From: Mycobacterium sp. GA-0227b
GTDB lineage: Bacteria > Actinomycetota > Actinomycetes > Mycobacteriales > Mycobacteriaceae
Direction: 5' to 3'
Assembly (NCBI RefSeq): GCF_001499855.1
Contig: NZ_LQIK01000012.1
Location: 62,001-126,000 of the forward strand
DNA: 64,000 nt
The notes beneath the pieces were generated by a model. It was given only the letters and a program-made list of their open reading frames with translations, searched no databases and was not told the origin of the DNA. Positions 8,361 through 17,440 of the stretch are shown one piece after another (within the stretch, counting starts at the first letter, position 1; the number at the start of each line of letters is the position of its first letter). Made by a program: the position numbers and the translations under genes.

Positions 8361-9479
8361 TCAGTCGTCCGTCTTGCGCACTCGGAACAGCTTCACGTCG
8401 GACTTGAAACCCTTGAGGTGCCGCGCTCCGGCGAATGAGCACGCGAACCGCTCGTCGTCAGAGATGGCGTCGCGGGTCGATTCGGAAACGAGGACCGAAC
8501 CCGGCCGCGCGGCACCGGTGATACGGCTGGCGAGATTGACCGAGCTGCCGAACCAGTCGCCCGCCCGGCTCACCGCCTTACCCGTCGCCACACCAACGCG
8601 GAGGCGGGGAAAATCCTCGTCGTCATCGGTCCGCTCGAGCAGCGTTAGCACGCCGTCCAACAACGGAACCGGTTCCGTGCTGACGAGCATCACCTCGTCG
8701 CCGATCGTCTTGACGAACCGCACCGGCGGCGCAGACACCTCGTGCGCGAGATCGAAGAGCCGGTGGGCGAGCCGTTCGAGGTCTTCGGGGGGAACGGCCT
8801 CCCCGAGCCGGGTGAAGCCGACGAGATCGGCGAACGCGATCGTCACGAGCCGGGCACCGGGCAGCCGTTGACCCTTCGCCCGCTCGGAGGCCGTGATCGC
8901 CTCGGTCTCCATGAGATGGCGCAACTGCAACCGCAACAAATCCTGGATCATCGGTCCGAGTAACGGATCAGCCATGCGGATGAGGGCTTCGGCGTTCTTG
9001 GCGATGACGAGTTCGGACGCGCTCGGGTCGAGCACGGAAGCCAGCCCCGCGTAGCGCATCACCTCGGCCGCCTTGGCCAACCCGTCGGCGAGCACCCGGG
9101 TTATCTGAACGATCTGGTCAGGCAGGATCCCGATCTCGATGAACCGCTGCGCGAAGGCTGCGGCCTCGGCGTCGGCGCGCAGGTGGACGGCCGCGTCGGG
9201 ATCGTCGACGGTGGGCAAGCCCATCGCGTGTTGGATGCGCTGCAACAGGTCGAGATCGATGCCGGTCTTCTCACTGGTTTCTCTCGCGGAGACATACACA
9301 CCGTCGTCACCGAGCACTTGACGCGCACCGAGCAACATTGGCAGGTAGGCGTTTCGGATCTCCTCGACGGAGATGCCCCTGCCCAGCAGCCACGGAATCA
9401 GCTCGGCGCGTTCGGCGCGCGCCGCACCTTCGAGTCCGTCCAGCAACCCGGACGCGTCGACGTCGAAGTCATCGGCCAC
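8361..9479 (-). CDS. Class III adenylyl cyclase with autoinhibitory N-terminal domain (Rv1264-like)
   Basis: 372 residues from a leaderless GTG. The first ~200 residues are all-helical and match the regulatory domain that makes Rv1264 pH-sensitive. The catalytic domain (about 205-365) converts ATP to cAMP. It holds the metal-binding Asp in [12 protein letters not shown] (about residue 217), the adenine-selecting Lys and second metal Asp in [10 protein letters not shown] (about 256-264), and the transition-state region [14 protein letters not shown] with Asn and Arg. All canonical residues appear present, so it should be active as a homodimer. It is cytosolic. The -10 TACGTT lies at 9491-9486. 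Confidence 0.93.
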   Translation of the reverse strand: MADDFDVDASGLLDGLEGAARAERAELIPWLLGRGISVEEIRNAYLPMLLGARQVLGDDGVYVSARETSEKTGIDLDLLQRIQHAMGLPTVDDPDAAVHLRADAEAAAFAQRFIEIGILPDQIVQITRVLADGLAKAAEVMRYAGLASVLDPSASELVIAKNAEALIRMADPLLGPMIQDLLRLQLRHLMETEAITASERAKGQRLPGARLVTIAFADLVGFTRLGEAVPPEDLERLAHRLFDLAHEVSAPPVRFVKTIGDEVMLVSTEPVPLLDGVLTLLERTDDDEDFPRLRVGVATGKAVSRAGDWFGSSVNLASRITGAARPGSVLVSESTRDAISDDERFACSFAGARHLKGFKSDVKLFRVRKTDD

Positions 9480-9485
9480 CGGCTC

Positions 9486-9491
9486 AACGTA
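9486..9491 (-). promoter_or_regulatory. -10 element of a leaderless transcript
   Basis: Minus-strand TACGTT ends 6 bases before the GTG start at 9479. A short inverted repeat, TGCGAT-C-ATCGCA, sits next to it at 9499-9511 between the two divergent genes. Confidence 0.35.
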
Positions 9492-9513
9492 TACCGCGTG
9501 CGATCATCGCAGC

Positions 9514-10014
9514 ATGGGTTCGCCGGTGCTGCACGGGTTGCCGCCGATCGTCGCCGAAGGGGCGCGCACGTTGATCCTGGGCAACATGCCCAGCGTGATG
9601 TCGCTGGCCGCTCAGCAGTATTACGGAAATCCACGCAATGCCTTCTGGCGCATCGTCGGTGAGGTTCTCGGGTTCACCGCGGACGCAGCCTATGAGCAGC
9701 GGTGTGCCGTGTTGACGGCTCACCAGATCGCTGTCTGGGACGTGCTGCGGTCCTGCCGGCGCGAAGGCAGCCTGGATTCCGCGGTCAAGCCGGACAGCAT
9801 GGTGCCGAACAACTTTCAGCAGTTCTTCGCCGAGCATCCGGGCATCACTCGCGTGCTGTTCAACGGCGCCGCGGCGCAGAAGAATTTCACCCGACTCGTT
9901 TCCGCCGCACCCGAACTGCCCTACCGGCGACTGCCGTCGACCAGCCCGGCGCAGACCATGCGATATGTGGACAAACTCGCAATCTGGCGCGAAGCCATCA
10001 CCGCACGCCGCTAG
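9514..10014 (+). CDS. DNA-deoxyinosine glycosylase (UDG superfamily)
   Basis: 166 residues. A uracil-DNA-glycosylase-fold enzyme of the hypoxanthine-DNA glycosylase type, which removes deaminated adenine from DNA. Visible: motif I LILGNMPSVMSL (about residues 20-31) followed by QQYYGNPRNAFWRI, the IAVWDVLRSCRREGSLDS block, and the C-terminal motif LPSTSPAQTM in which Ser-Thr-Ser-Pro replaces the classical His-Pro-Ser loop. It is divergent from the cyclase. The upstream 34-base gap contains a small palindrome and no clear Shine-Dalgarno. Confidence 0.88.
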   Translation: MGSPVLHGLPPIVAEGARTLILGNMPSVMSLAAQQYYGNPRNAFWRIVGEVLGFTADAAYEQRCAVLTAHQIAVWDVLRSCRREGSLDSAVKPDSMVPNNFQQFFAEHPGITRVLFNGAAAQKNFTRLVSAAPELPYRRLPSTSPAQTMRYVDKLAIWREAITARR

Positions 10015-10054
10015 CGAAGGACCAGGCGGACGGTGAGCGCCCCGGTTCGGCCGC

Positions 10055-10060
10055 TACCGT
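10055..10060 (+). promoter_or_regulatory. -10 element of a leaderless transcript
   Basis: TACCGT ends 6 bases before the ATG at 10067. Confidence 0.4.
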
Positions 10061-10066
10061 GGCGGG

Positions 10067-10504
10067 ATGTCCTGTGTGTTCTGCGCCATCGTTGCCGGCG
10101 AGGCGCCGGCCATCCGCATCTACGAGGACGACGACTATCTCGCGATCCTCGACATCCGCCCCTTCACCCGCGGCCACACGCTGGTCATCCCCAAACGGCA
10201 CACCGTCGACCTGACCGACACGCCGCCGGAGACCGTCGCGGCGATGGCGCGGATCGGTCAGCGCATCGCCCGGGCCGCGCGCAGGTCCGGACTGCACGCC
10301 GACGGCAACAATGTGGTGATCAACGACGGCAAGTCCGCATTTCAATCGGTGTTCCACATCCATCTGCACGTGTTGCCCCGGCAGAGCGGCGACAAGCTGT
10401 CGTTCGCCAAGAACATGCTGCTGCGCCGCGACCCCGACCGGGAGGAATCCGGCCGCCTGCTGCGTGAGGCCCTGGCGCAACTGGACTCCGCTGCGCAAGA
10501 CTGA
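10067..10504 (+). CDS. HIT-family nucleotide hydrolase (Rv1262c-like)
   Basis: 145 residues. The histidine-triad motif FHIHLHVLPR (about residues 98-107) gives the His-x-His-x-His nucleophile, and N-terminal CVFCAIVAG has the two Cys often found in HINT/HIT members for zinc. GHTLVIPKRH and GNNVVINDG are also typical. These proteins hydrolyse nucleoside phosphoramidates or AMP-linked substrates in the cytosol; the natural substrate is unknown. The next gene begins 4 bases after its stop, so the two are probably co-transcribed. Confidence 0.93.
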   Translation: MSCVFCAIVAGEAPAIRIYEDDDYLAILDIRPFTRGHTLVIPKRHTVDLTDTPPETVAAMARIGQRIARAARRSGLHADGNNVVINDGKSAFQSVFHIHLHVLPRQSGDKLSFAKNMLLRRDPDREESGRLLREALAQLDSAAQD

Positions 10505-10508
10505 CGTC

Positions 10509-10958
10509 ATGAGCATGCCCTGGTGGGAGAAGTACGTCGGATATCCGATGCTGTTACTGCACGACAAGCTCTACAAGGGCACCAACGGCCGGATCGGGCA
10601 CACGATTCCGGGTGCTCCGCCGATGCTGATCCTGCACACGGTCGGCGCGAAAACCGGTCTGCAGCGGGCCAATTCGCTCGCCTATGCCCGCGACGGCGAC
10701 GACTACCTCGTCGTCGCATCCAAAGGCGGCGAACCCAAGGCACCGGGTTGGTACCACAACCTCAAGGCCAACCCGAACGTCGAGATCAACGTCGGACCCC
10801 AGCGCATCAAGGTGACGGCCACGCCGGTCACCCGCGACGATCCCGACTTTGCGCGGCTGTGGGAGATCGTCAACGACATGAAGGCCAACAAGGACCGCTA
10901 CAACCAGTATCAGAAGCGCACCACGCGGCCGATCCCGGTGGTCAAGCTGACGCCTTAG
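10509..10958 (+). CDS. Deazaflavin (F420)-dependent nitroreductase-family protein (Rv1261c-like)
   Basis: 149 residues, the typical Ddn/FDOR-B size. The family binds coenzyme F420 in a split beta-barrel and reduces quinones or nitro compounds at the membrane side. Hallmarks: an N-terminal amphipathic region, MLILHTVGAKTGLQRANSL, the DGDDYLVVASKGG strand pair and PGWYHNLKANPNVEINVG. It follows the HIT gene by 4 bases. Its TAG overlaps the TAA of the convergent LLM gene within a TTAG. Confidence 0.9.
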   Translation: MSMPWWEKYVGYPMLLLHDKLYKGTNGRIGHTIPGAPPMLILHTVGAKTGLQRANSLAYARDGDDYLVVASKGGEPKAPGWYHNLKANPNVEINVGPQRIKVTATPVTRDDPDFARLWEIVNDMKANKDRYNQYQKRTTRPIPVVKLTP

Positions 10959-11992
10959 AACAGCTCCTTGGCCAACAATTCCAACGTCTTCTCGCGCGCC
11001 GGCGCGGTCGCCGGATCGGTGCCGTGGCGTGCCGAGGCCACCGGGTTGACCATGACCTCGTCGACTCCGAACTCGTCGGCCAGCGCGCGCATCTGATCGG
11101 CGGCTTCTGACGGATCGCCGACGACGGCGCGCCCGAACGCCGCTTCGGCGATTCGCTGTGCCTGCGGCGCGAGTTCCTGCCGCTCCGCGTCCTCGACGAG
11201 ATCCAGCGGGCCCAACGGCTGGCCAGTTCGCAGCCGCGCCATCATCTGGAGGTTCGGCAACGCCAAAGCCGTTGCTTCTCGGCGTGTTTCGGCAACGACC
11301 GCGTTGACGGTGAGGAATGTGAGGGGTTCGGAGGCCAGCTCGCTGGGCCGGAACTCGGAGCGGTACGCGGCCAGCGCCTCCGCGGTGCCCTTGCCCGAGA
11401 AATGATGGGCGAACACGTACGGCAGGCCCTTGGCGGCGGCCAGGTGCGCCGAGTACATCGACGAACCCAGGAGCCACAGTTTCGGTTCGCTCACCGCCGC
11501 GGGCGTGGCCTTGAGGATGTAGCGCTGGTTCGGGATCGGCACCCGCACGCCGCGGGCGCCCATCAGCGCGACGACGTCGTCGAGGTAGTCGGGAAAGGCC
11601 TCGATGTCACGATCGTCGCGGCCGGCAGCGCCCCGCAGCGCCATCGACGTCACCGGGTCGGATCCGGGTGCGCGGCCGATGCCCAGGTCGATACGCCCGG
11701 GGTGGGCGGCCTCCAGCAGCGCGAACTGCTCGGCCACGGCCAACGGTGCGTGGTTGGGCAGCATCACCCCGCCGGAGCCGAGCCGCAGCTGCTCGGTGTG
11801 CGCGGCCAGGTGCGCGATGAGCACCGGTGGGCTGGTCGCCGCCACCGCGGGCATGTTGTGGTGCTCGGCTACCCAGTAGCGCGTGTAACCGAGGCGGTCG
11901 GCGGTCTGCGCCAGCCGGGTCGACGCCGCCAGCGCGTCCGAGGTCGACTGGTCGGTGCGCACCGGCACGAGATCGAGAACTGATAAGCGCAT
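10955..11992 (-). CDS. LLM-class flavin-dependent oxidoreductase
   Basis: 345 residues, luciferase-like monooxygenase fold (TIM barrel). Signature segments: N-terminal LSVLDLVPVRTDQSTSDAL, YWVAEHHNMPAVAATSPPVLIAHL with the catalytic-region His pair, RLGSGGVMLPNHAPLAVAEQFALLEAAHPGR and DLGIGRAPGSD. This subgroup uses FMN or F420. The substrate is unknown; the Rv1260-like monooxygenase gene ends 7 bases before its start on the same strand, so it is probably translated from a shared mRNA. Confidence 0.9.
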   Translation of the reverse strand: MRLSVLDLVPVRTDQSTSDALAASTRLAQTADRLGYTRYWVAEHHNMPAVAATSPPVLIAHLAAHTEQLRLGSGGVMLPNHAPLAVAEQFALLEAAHPGRIDLGIGRAPGSDPVTSMALRGAAGRDDRDIEAFPDYLDDVVALMGARGVRVPIPNQRYILKATPAAVSEPKLWLLGSSMYSAHLAAAKGLPYVFAHHFSGKGTAEALAAYRSEFRPSELASEPLTFLTVNAVVAETRREATALALPNLQMMARLRTGQPLGPLDLVEDAERQELAPQAQRIAEAAFGRAVVGDPSEAADQMRALADEFGVDEVMVNPVASARHGTDPATAPAREKTLELLAKELF

Positions 11993-11999
11993 TACTGTG

Positions 12000-13226
12000 T
12001 CAACACTGCCCTACGCGGATGGCTTCCCGCGGATCGGGTTGCTCCTGTAACAACTTCTTGATGGGCCCGAGCGCGCGTTCGACGCTGACGAAGCGCATCG
12101 CCAGCTCACGGATCACCGTCAGGGTTCGGCTGCGGTGGAACATCAGGTTCGCGAGTTGACGTGAGTTGTTTTGTGCGGCCTCGACCCGCGGCCGCTGCAG
12201 GCGTTCGTATGCGCGCAAGAGATCGGCAAGCGCGGAACCGCCCGATTGGCGCAGAATCCCGGCGAGCACCCAGGCCGACTCCATCGCCATCCCCGCGCCG
12301 ATGCCGGCGGTCGGCAGGAACCCGGCGGCCGCGTCGCCGAGCAGCACTGTGCGCCCGGTGGTCCACTCGGGTGCGCGGCAGTCGGTGAGCGACCAGTAAT
12401 AGGGGTCGGGATCGTCGAGCACCGCCGTCAATGCCCGGTCCAGCCGTGGGCTGACATCCTTGAGTTGGCGGCGGGTCTTTGCGACGAACGATTCCGGGCC
12501 GGCGGCGGTGTCGGCGCGTGGGCCTCCGAAGAACACGCCGACTTCGCCCTTGACGGGATACAGACCGGCGAAATAGCCAGCGCCCCACCATTCTTCACCG
12601 AGATCGGAGTCAGCGTCCTCGGGGGCCCACACCACCCAGCCGCCCCATTTGGTGTCGACCACCTGAACCGACCGCTTGCCCAGCACGAATTGACGGGTGT
12701 CCGAATGTATTCCGTCGGCGATGACCACGAGATCGAAGGTCAACCGGTGCGAGCCGTCGGGCGTCGACACCGTCACCTCAACCTCATCGGGGCGTTCGAT
12801 GAGGTCGGTGACCGTCGAACCGAACGTGGCCGCGCCGCCCTCGCCGGAGAGCGCGTCGATCAGCTCGCCACGCCCGATGCCGCGGTAGTCGCCGAAGCGT
12901 GCCAGGATCGCCGACATCGAGTCCTCACGCAGCTTGCGACCGCTGTGCCCGTGGACGGCGTACCGCCCGAGCGGGGTGCTGGCCGCCCGGTACGCCTCGT
13001 GCACGCCGAGATCGTCGAGCGCGGCGTCCACCATCGGCATCAACGCCAGCATGTAGCCCTGGGCCGACGAACTCTCGGCGCGCTCGATCAACACCGGGTG
13101 GCGGCCGTCGCGGCGCAGCAGTTGCGCGGCCGTGACCCCGGCGATGCCGGCGCCCACCACCAGCACCCGCAGCTCGTCGGTGGCCGCCTGTTCGTATTGC
13201 TTTTCAAGGCTCGTCGGACTCAACAT
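12000..13226 (-). CDS. FAD-dependent monooxygenase (Rv1260-like)
   Basis: 408 residues from the ATG at 13226. A PHBH-type aromatic hydroxylase fold: the FAD Rossmann motif VLVVGAGIAGVTAAQLLRRDG (about residues 21-41), the second motif VVIADGIHSDTRQ (DG), and GRTVLLGDAAAGFLPTAGIGAGMAMESA with the FAD-binding GD. No membrane segment. It is divergent from a TetR gene across a palindromic operator, and likely repressed by it. A -10 (TACGGT) ends 7 bases before this ATG; the in-frame GTG at 13235 overlaps it and is rejected. TetA(X)-like drug modification is possible but unproven. Confidence 0.9.
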   Translation of the reverse strand: MLSPTSLEKQYEQAATDELRVLVVGAGIAGVTAAQLLRRDGRHPVLIERAESSSAQGYMLALMPMVDAALDDLGVHEAYRAASTPLGRYAVHGHSGRKLREDSMSAILARFGDYRGIGRGELIDALSGEGGAATFGSTVTDLIERPDEVEVTVSTPDGSHRLTFDLVVIADGIHSDTRQFVLGKRSVQVVDTKWGGWVVWAPEDADSDLGEEWWGAGYFAGLYPVKGEVGVFFGGPRADTAAGPESFVAKTRRQLKDVSPRLDRALTAVLDDPDPYYWSLTDCRAPEWTTGRTVLLGDAAAGFLPTAGIGAGMAMESAWVLAGILRQSGGSALADLLRAYERLQRPRVEAAQNNSRQLANLMFHRSRTLTVIRELAMRFVSVERALGPIKKLLQEQPDPREAIRVGQC

Positions 13227-13233
13227 ATTTTTC

Positions 13234-13275
13234 ACCGTACCATTGTGTGGACCGGCCGGTCCACTTTGTTATCCT
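13234..13275. promoter_or_regulatory. Divergent promoters and 18-bp TetR operator
   Basis: GTGGACCGGCCGGTCCAC at 13247-13264 is a perfect 18-bp palindrome. It covers the expected -35 zone of both neighbours: the minus-strand -10 is TACGGT (13239-13234), the plus-strand -10 is TATCCT (13270-13275), each just before a leaderless start. It is the likely binding site of the TetR protein at 13281. Confidence 0.75.
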
Positions 13276-13280
13276 GAACC

Positions 13281-13898
13281 GTGACCTCGGGACGGATCGG
13301 ACGTATGCCGGCAGCGCGACGGCAACGGCTCGTAGAGGTGGCCGCCGCTGAATTCGGTTCTGCCGGTTATGAACAGGCGTCGCTCAACCGCATCATCGAG
13401 CGGTGCGGGATGAGTAAGAGCTCGTTCTATTATGTGCTGTCCTCGAAGGCCGAACTCTATGAATTCGTCGTGCGGGAATTGATCACGGATGTGGCGGCGG
13501 ATATACCGGTCGTCGCGCCTGAAGATTTCGCCGGTGAGCAATTCTGGCCACGACTCGAACGGTTCTTCACCGACCTCGTGCTGTTCTCGCAGCGGCAGCA
13601 GAAGTTCCTGCTGCTGGGGCGGATGTTCTACCTGCAGGCGCCCGACCCCGCCAGGTCCGCGGTCAGCGGAGCGCTCGACGCCGTGCGGGACTGGGTGCAG
13701 GAGGTGTTGCGCGTCGGTCGTCGGTGCGGCGCGGTCCGCACCGACCTTCCCGAGCCGTTGCAGGCGGAGTTGATCTTCCGGATCCTGCAGGTGTTCGACG
13801 AATGGACGCTAGCCCATTACGACGACTTTCCCGTCTCGGCGCTACAGGAGCTGGCCGACGCGCAGTTCGCGACTATCCGACGGACGCTCGCGCCTTAG
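13281..13898 (+). CDS. TetR-family repressor, divergent from FAD monooxygenase
   Basis: 205 residues from a GTG. N-terminal helix-turn-helix (about residues 12-55): [19 protein letters not shown], then the recognition region [20 protein letters not shown]. The rest is a helical ligand-binding/dimerisation domain with no family name. The GTG is preceded by TATCCT and the operator, so the gene should be autoregulated together with the divergent monooxygenase. Its 3' end overlaps udgB convergently by 26 bases. Confidence 0.92.
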   Translation: MTSGRIGRMPAARRQRLVEVAAAEFGSAGYEQASLNRIIERCGMSKSSFYYVLSSKAELYEFVVRELITDVAADIPVVAPEDFAGEQFWPRLERFFTDLVLFSQRQQKFLLLGRMFYLQAPDPARSAVSGALDAVRDWVQEVLRVGRRCGAVRTDLPEPLQAELIFRILQVFDEWTLAHYDDFPVSALQELADAQFATIRRTLAP

Positions 13899-14721
13899 CC
13901 TGCCGGAACACCTCGTCGAACATCTGCGGCGTCAGCTTTCCCGTGAACGTGTTCTGCTGGCTGGGGTGATAGCAGCCGATCAGCGTGACGTCGCCGAGCT
14001 CGGCGGCGGCACCGTGGCCGAACTTCGGCGCGGGTGTCGGCACCGTCACTCCGCCGGTGCGCAGCATCTGCAGCGCCGCGCGCCACGCGAACCCGCCGAG
14101 CGCCACCACCACCCGCACGTACGGCGCCGTCAGCCGCCATTCGGCGTCCAGCCACGGGGCGCACGTCGCGCGCTCGGCCGGTGTCGGCGCATTGCCCGGC
14201 GGTGCGCAACGCACCGACGCGGCCACCCGGGTTTCGTTGAGCACCAAGCCATCTCCGGCGTCTACGCAGACCGATTGATTGGCGAGGCCCACCCGGTGCA
14301 GCGCCGCGAACAGAAAGTCGCCGGACCGGTCGCCGGTGAACACCCTGCCTGTCCGGTTCGCGCCGTGCGCCGCGGGCGCCAACCCGACGATCAGAATGCT
14401 TGGCCGGGCCGCTCCAAACCCGGGCGCCGGACGGCCCCAGTACGGTTCGTCGGCGTACGACTTGCGCTTGACGACGGCGACCTCCTCGCGCCACTCCACC
14501 AGGCGAGGGCAGGCCCGGCACACCGACACCGCGGCGTCGAGCTCGTCGAGCGACCGCACCGCCGCGGCCATCGACGCCACGTGCGCGGCCGTCGACGCCA
14601 CCGCGGTGTGCGGCGTCGCGGGATCGCCGGGCCAACCCGAGCCGGGAGGCACCGGCGACGCGAACCGCGCACCGGTGCGCGGGTGAGGCAATTGCACGCC
14701 CACCACTTTGCCCGCGCGCAT
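13873..14721 (-). CDS. udgB: Type-5 uracil-DNA glycosylase
   Basis: 282 residues. Removes uracil, and probably hypoxanthine, from DNA. The Fe-S cluster Cys residues are visible: [10 protein letters not shown] (two), [10 protein letters not shown] and ATCAPWL. The active-site motif [19 protein letters not shown] (about residues 112-130) has Ala in place of the catalytic acid of family 1, as in UdgB. The C-terminal motif is [14 protein letters not shown]-terminal ~45 residues (Pro/Gly rich) are less conserved, so the true start may be shorter. It is divergent from tap. Confidence 0.92.
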   Translation of the reverse strand: MRAGKVVGVQLPHPRTGARFASPVPPGSGWPGDPATPHTAVASTAAHVASMAAAVRSLDELDAAVSVCRACPRLVEWREEVAVVKRKSYADEPYWGRPAPGFGAARPSILIVGLAPAAHGANRTGRVFTGDRSGDFLFAALHRVGLANQSVCVDAGDGLVLNETRVAASVRCAPPGNAPTPAERATCAPWLDAEWRLTAPYVRVVVALGGFAWRAALQMLRTGGVTVPTPAPKFGHGAAAELGDVTLIGCYHPSQQNTFTGKLTPQMFDEVFRQAKARASVG

Positions 14722-14752
14722 AATTCGGATGCCGGTCGGCCCCGGCCGCTGC

Positions 14753-14758
14753 TAGATT
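14753..14758 (+). promoter_or_regulatory. Probable -10 of tap
   Basis: TAGATT lies 14 bases before the tap ATG. An AT-rich patch (CATAATTC, around 14719-14726) lies upstream at about -35. WhiB7 control of tap is known in M. tuberculosis, but I cannot confirm a WhiB7 site here. Confidence 0.35.
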
Positions 14759-14772
14759 CTGCCGCGGTAACC

Positions 14773-16002
14773 ATGACGCACAGCAGGCGCGGCCCCCTTC
14801 TGTTGATCCTGTTCGCCGCGCTGATGGCCGGTGCAGGCAACGGCATATCGCTGATCGCGTTTCCGTGGCTGGTGTTGCAGCGCAACGGCTCTGCGCTGGA
14901 GGCCTCGATCGTGGCGATGGCGGGCACACTGCCGTTGCTGATCGCGACGCTGATCGCCGGCGCCGCGGTCGACTATCTGGGCCGGCGGCTGGTCTCGATG
15001 ATCTCCGATGCGCTGTCCGCGTTGTCGGTGGCCGCCGTCCCGGTGCTGGCGCTGACCTTCGGCGTGGGAGCCGTCAACGTCGCGGTGCTGGCGGTGCTGG
15101 CCGGGCTGGGCGCCTTCTTCGACCCGGCGGGGATGACCGCGCGCGAGACGATGCTGCCCGAGGCGGCGACCCGCGCGGGGTGGACGCTGGACCGCGCCAA
15201 CAGCGTCTACGAGGCCGTGTTCAACCTGGCCTACATCGTCGGTCCGGGCATCGGCGGCCTGCTGATCGCGACGCTGGGCGGCATCAACACCATGTGGGTC
15301 ACCGCGCTGTCCTTCGGGTTGTCGATCGTCGCGATCGGTGTCCTGCGACTGGAGGGCACCGGCAGGCCCGACCGCGGCTCGCTGCCCGACGGGGTGTGGG
15401 CGGGCATCGTCGAGGGCCTGCGATTCGTCTGGAACAACAAGGTGTTGCGCACGCTGGCGTTCGTCGACCTGACGGCCACCGGCCTGTACATGCCGATGGA
15501 AAGCGTGCTGTTCCCGAAGTACTTCACCGACCGCAACGAACCGGCGCAGCTCGGTTGGGTGTTGATGGCGTTGAGCGTCGGCGGTCTGGTCGGTGCGCTC
15601 GGTTATGCGGTGTCGTCGAAATACCTGAGTCGGCGGGTGACCATGCTGGCCGCCGTGCTGACGCTCGGGGTGGCGATGACGGTCATCGCGTTCCTGCCGC
15701 CGCTGCCGGTCATCCTCGTACTGTCGGCGATCGTCGGGCTGGTCTACGGGCCGATCGCGCCGATCTACAACTACGTCATGCAGACGCGGGCACCCCAGCA
15801 TCTTCGCGGCCGGGTGGTCGGGGTGATGGGATCGCTGGCCTACGCCGCTGGGCCGCTGGGCCTGATCGTGGCGGGCCCACTGGCCGACGCCGCGGGCTTG
15901 CACCTGACTTTCCTGGCGCTGGCACTGCCCATGCTGCTGCTCGGGATCGTCGCGGTGTTCCTGTCGGCGTTACGCGAACTCGACCGCCCGCCGACGGTGT
16001 GA
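14773..16002 (+). CDS. tap: MFS multidrug efflux pump Tap (Rv1258c-like)
   Basis: 409 residues with 12 predicted hydrophobic helices. Signature A-like loop in helix 2-3: AAVDYLGRRLVSMISDAL. Other features are FFDPAGMTARETMLPEA and the inner loop RDRGSL/EGLRFVWNNKVLR. Tap exports tetracyclines, aminoglycosides and other drugs by proton antiport. The frame is open far upstream, but the ATG at 14773 starts the conserved helix 1 and follows a -10. Divergent from udgB, in the same order as in M. tuberculosis. Confidence 0.93.
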   Translation: MTHSRRGPLLLILFAALMAGAGNGISLIAFPWLVLQRNGSALEASIVAMAGTLPLLIATLIAGAAVDYLGRRLVSMISDALSALSVAAVPVLALTFGVGAVNVAVLAVLAGLGAFFDPAGMTARETMLPEAATRAGWTLDRANSVYEAVFNLAYIVGPGIGGLLIATLGGINTMWVTALSFGLSIVAIGVLRLEGTGRPDRGSLPDGVWAGIVEGLRFVWNNKVLRTLAFVDLTATGLYMPMESVLFPKYFTDRNEPAQLGWVLMALSVGGLVGALGYAVSSKYLSRRVTMLAAVLTLGVAMTVIAFLPPLPVILVLSAIVGLVYGPIAPIYNYVMQTRAPQHLRGRVVGVMGSLAYAAGPLGLIVAGPLADAAGLHLTFLALALPMLLLGIVAVFLSALRELDRPPTV

Positions 16003-16051
16003 CCGCTCGACGCCGCGATCGCGGCCGGGCCGCGACCGCACAGGCTGCTCG

Positions 16052-16057
16052 TACGAT
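16052..16057 (+). promoter_or_regulatory. -10 element of a leaderless transcript
   Basis: TACGAT ends 6 bases before the GTG at 16064. Confidence 0.4.
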
Positions 16058-16063
16058 TGGCGT

Positions 16064-17428
16064 GTGGAGCCCACCCTGGCCGATCTGGTCGACGCGCTGC
16101 CTGAGGGTGGCGTCGTCACCGATCCGGACATCCTGGGGTCCTACCGGCATGACCGGGCCTTCGACCCCACCGCAGGCACACCGCTCGCGGTGGTGCGGCC
16201 CCGCAGCACCGAGGACGTGCAAGCCGTGCTGCGCTGGGCCACCGCCCACAAGATCGCGGTGGTGCCGCGCGGGATGGGCACCGGCCTGTCCGGCGGCGCG
16301 TCGGCGCTCGACGGCGCCATCGTGCTGAGCACCGAGAAGATGCGCGACATCACCGTCGACCCCGTGACCCGCACCGCCGTCGTCCAGCCCGGGCTGCTCA
16401 ACGCGGAAGTCAAGAAGGCGGTGGCCGAGTTCGGCCTGTGGTATCCGCCGGACCCGTCGTCGTTCGAGATCTGCAGCATCGGCGGCAACGTCGCCACCAA
16501 CGCCGGCGGCCTGTGCTGTGTGAAGTACGGCGTCACAACCGATTACGTGCTCGGACTTCAGGTGGTACTGGCCGATGGCACCGCGGTGCGACTCGGCGGT
16601 CCGCGGCTCAAGGACGTCGCCGGGCTCCCGTTGACCAAGTTGTTCGTCGGCAGCGAGGGCACGCTCGGCGTGGTCACCGAGGCGACGCTGAAACTGCTGC
16701 CGGCACAGTCGGCGGCGAGCACGGTGGTGGCGAGCTTCGACTCGGTGGAGTCGGCCGCCACCGCCGTCGTCGCGATCACGGCGAAGATCCGGCCCTCGAT
16801 GCTGGAATTCATGGACTCGGCGGCCATCAACGCCGTCGAGGACAAGCTGAAGATGGGCCTGGATCGCTCCGCCGCCGCGATGCTGGTGGCCGCCTCCGAC
16901 GACCGTGGCCCGTCCGGCGCCGAGGATGCCCGGTTCATGGCCGATGTCTTCACCGAGCACGGCGCCAAGGAGGTGTTCTCGACATCGGATCCCGACGAGG
17001 GCGAGGCTTTCGTCGCCGCCCGACGGTTCTGCATACCCGCCGTCGAGCTGAAGGGCTCGCTACTACTCGAGGACGTCGGAGTTCCGTTACCCGCGTTGGC
17101 CGATCTGGTCGGCGGCGTGGCGAAGATCGCGGCGAACCACGAACTGCTGATCTCGGTGATCGCGCACGCCGGCGACGGCAACACGCATCCGCTGATCGTC
17201 TACGACCCCGCCGATGCCGCGATGACCGAACGCGCGCACCGGGCGTTCGGCGAGATCATGGATCTGGCCGTCGGCCTCGGCGGCACGATCACCGGCGAAC
17301 ACGGCGTCGGCCGGCTCAAGCGTCCGTGGCTGGCCGGGCAGATCGGCCCCGAGGCGATGGAACTCAACCGGCGGATCAAGCAGGCGTTGGACCCGGAGAA
17401 CATCCTCAACCCGGGCGCGGCCTATTAG
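16064..17428 (+). CDS. GlcD-like FAD-binding 2-hydroxy-acid oxidase
   Basis: 454 residues. FAD-binding type 4 domain (PCMH fold): VVRPRSTEDVQAVLRWA, VVPRGMGTGLSGGASAL (about residues 65-81, binds FAD phosphates), and ICSIGGNVATNAGGLCCVKYG. C-terminal cap (about 230-450) with the catalytic-region ISVIAHAGDGNTHP and GGTITGEHGVGRLKRPWL. These enzymes oxidise glycolate, D-lactate or similar acids, using a membrane quinone or cytochrome. No membrane helix is seen. It has a paralogue at 28017-29369. It starts at a leaderless GTG 61 bases after tap. Confidence 0.9.
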   Translation: MEPTLADLVDALPEGGVVTDPDILGSYRHDRAFDPTAGTPLAVVRPRSTEDVQAVLRWATAHKIAVVPRGMGTGLSGGASALDGAIVLSTEKMRDITVDPVTRTAVVQPGLLNAEVKKAVAEFGLWYPPDPSSFEICSIGGNVATNAGGLCCVKYGVTTDYVLGLQVVLADGTAVRLGGPRLKDVAGLPLTKLFVGSEGTLGVVTEATLKLLPAQSAASTVVASFDSVESAATAVVAITAKIRPSMLEFMDSAAINAVEDKLKMGLDRSAAAMLVAASDDRGPSGAEDARFMADVFTEHGAKEVFSTSDPDEGEAFVAARRFCIPAVELKGSLLLEDVGVPLPALADLVGGVAKIAANHELLISVIAHAGDGNTHPLIVYDPADAAMTERAHRAFGEIMDLAVGLGGTITGEHGVGRLKRPWLAGQIGPEAMELNRRIKQALDPENILNPGAAY

Positions 17429-17440
17429 TTGTCTTAGTTG

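Noticed and set aside
14865..16328. A 487-residue plus-strand frame overlapping tap and the GlcD-like gene
   Set aside because: It spans two well-supported genes in another phase and has shadow-like composition.
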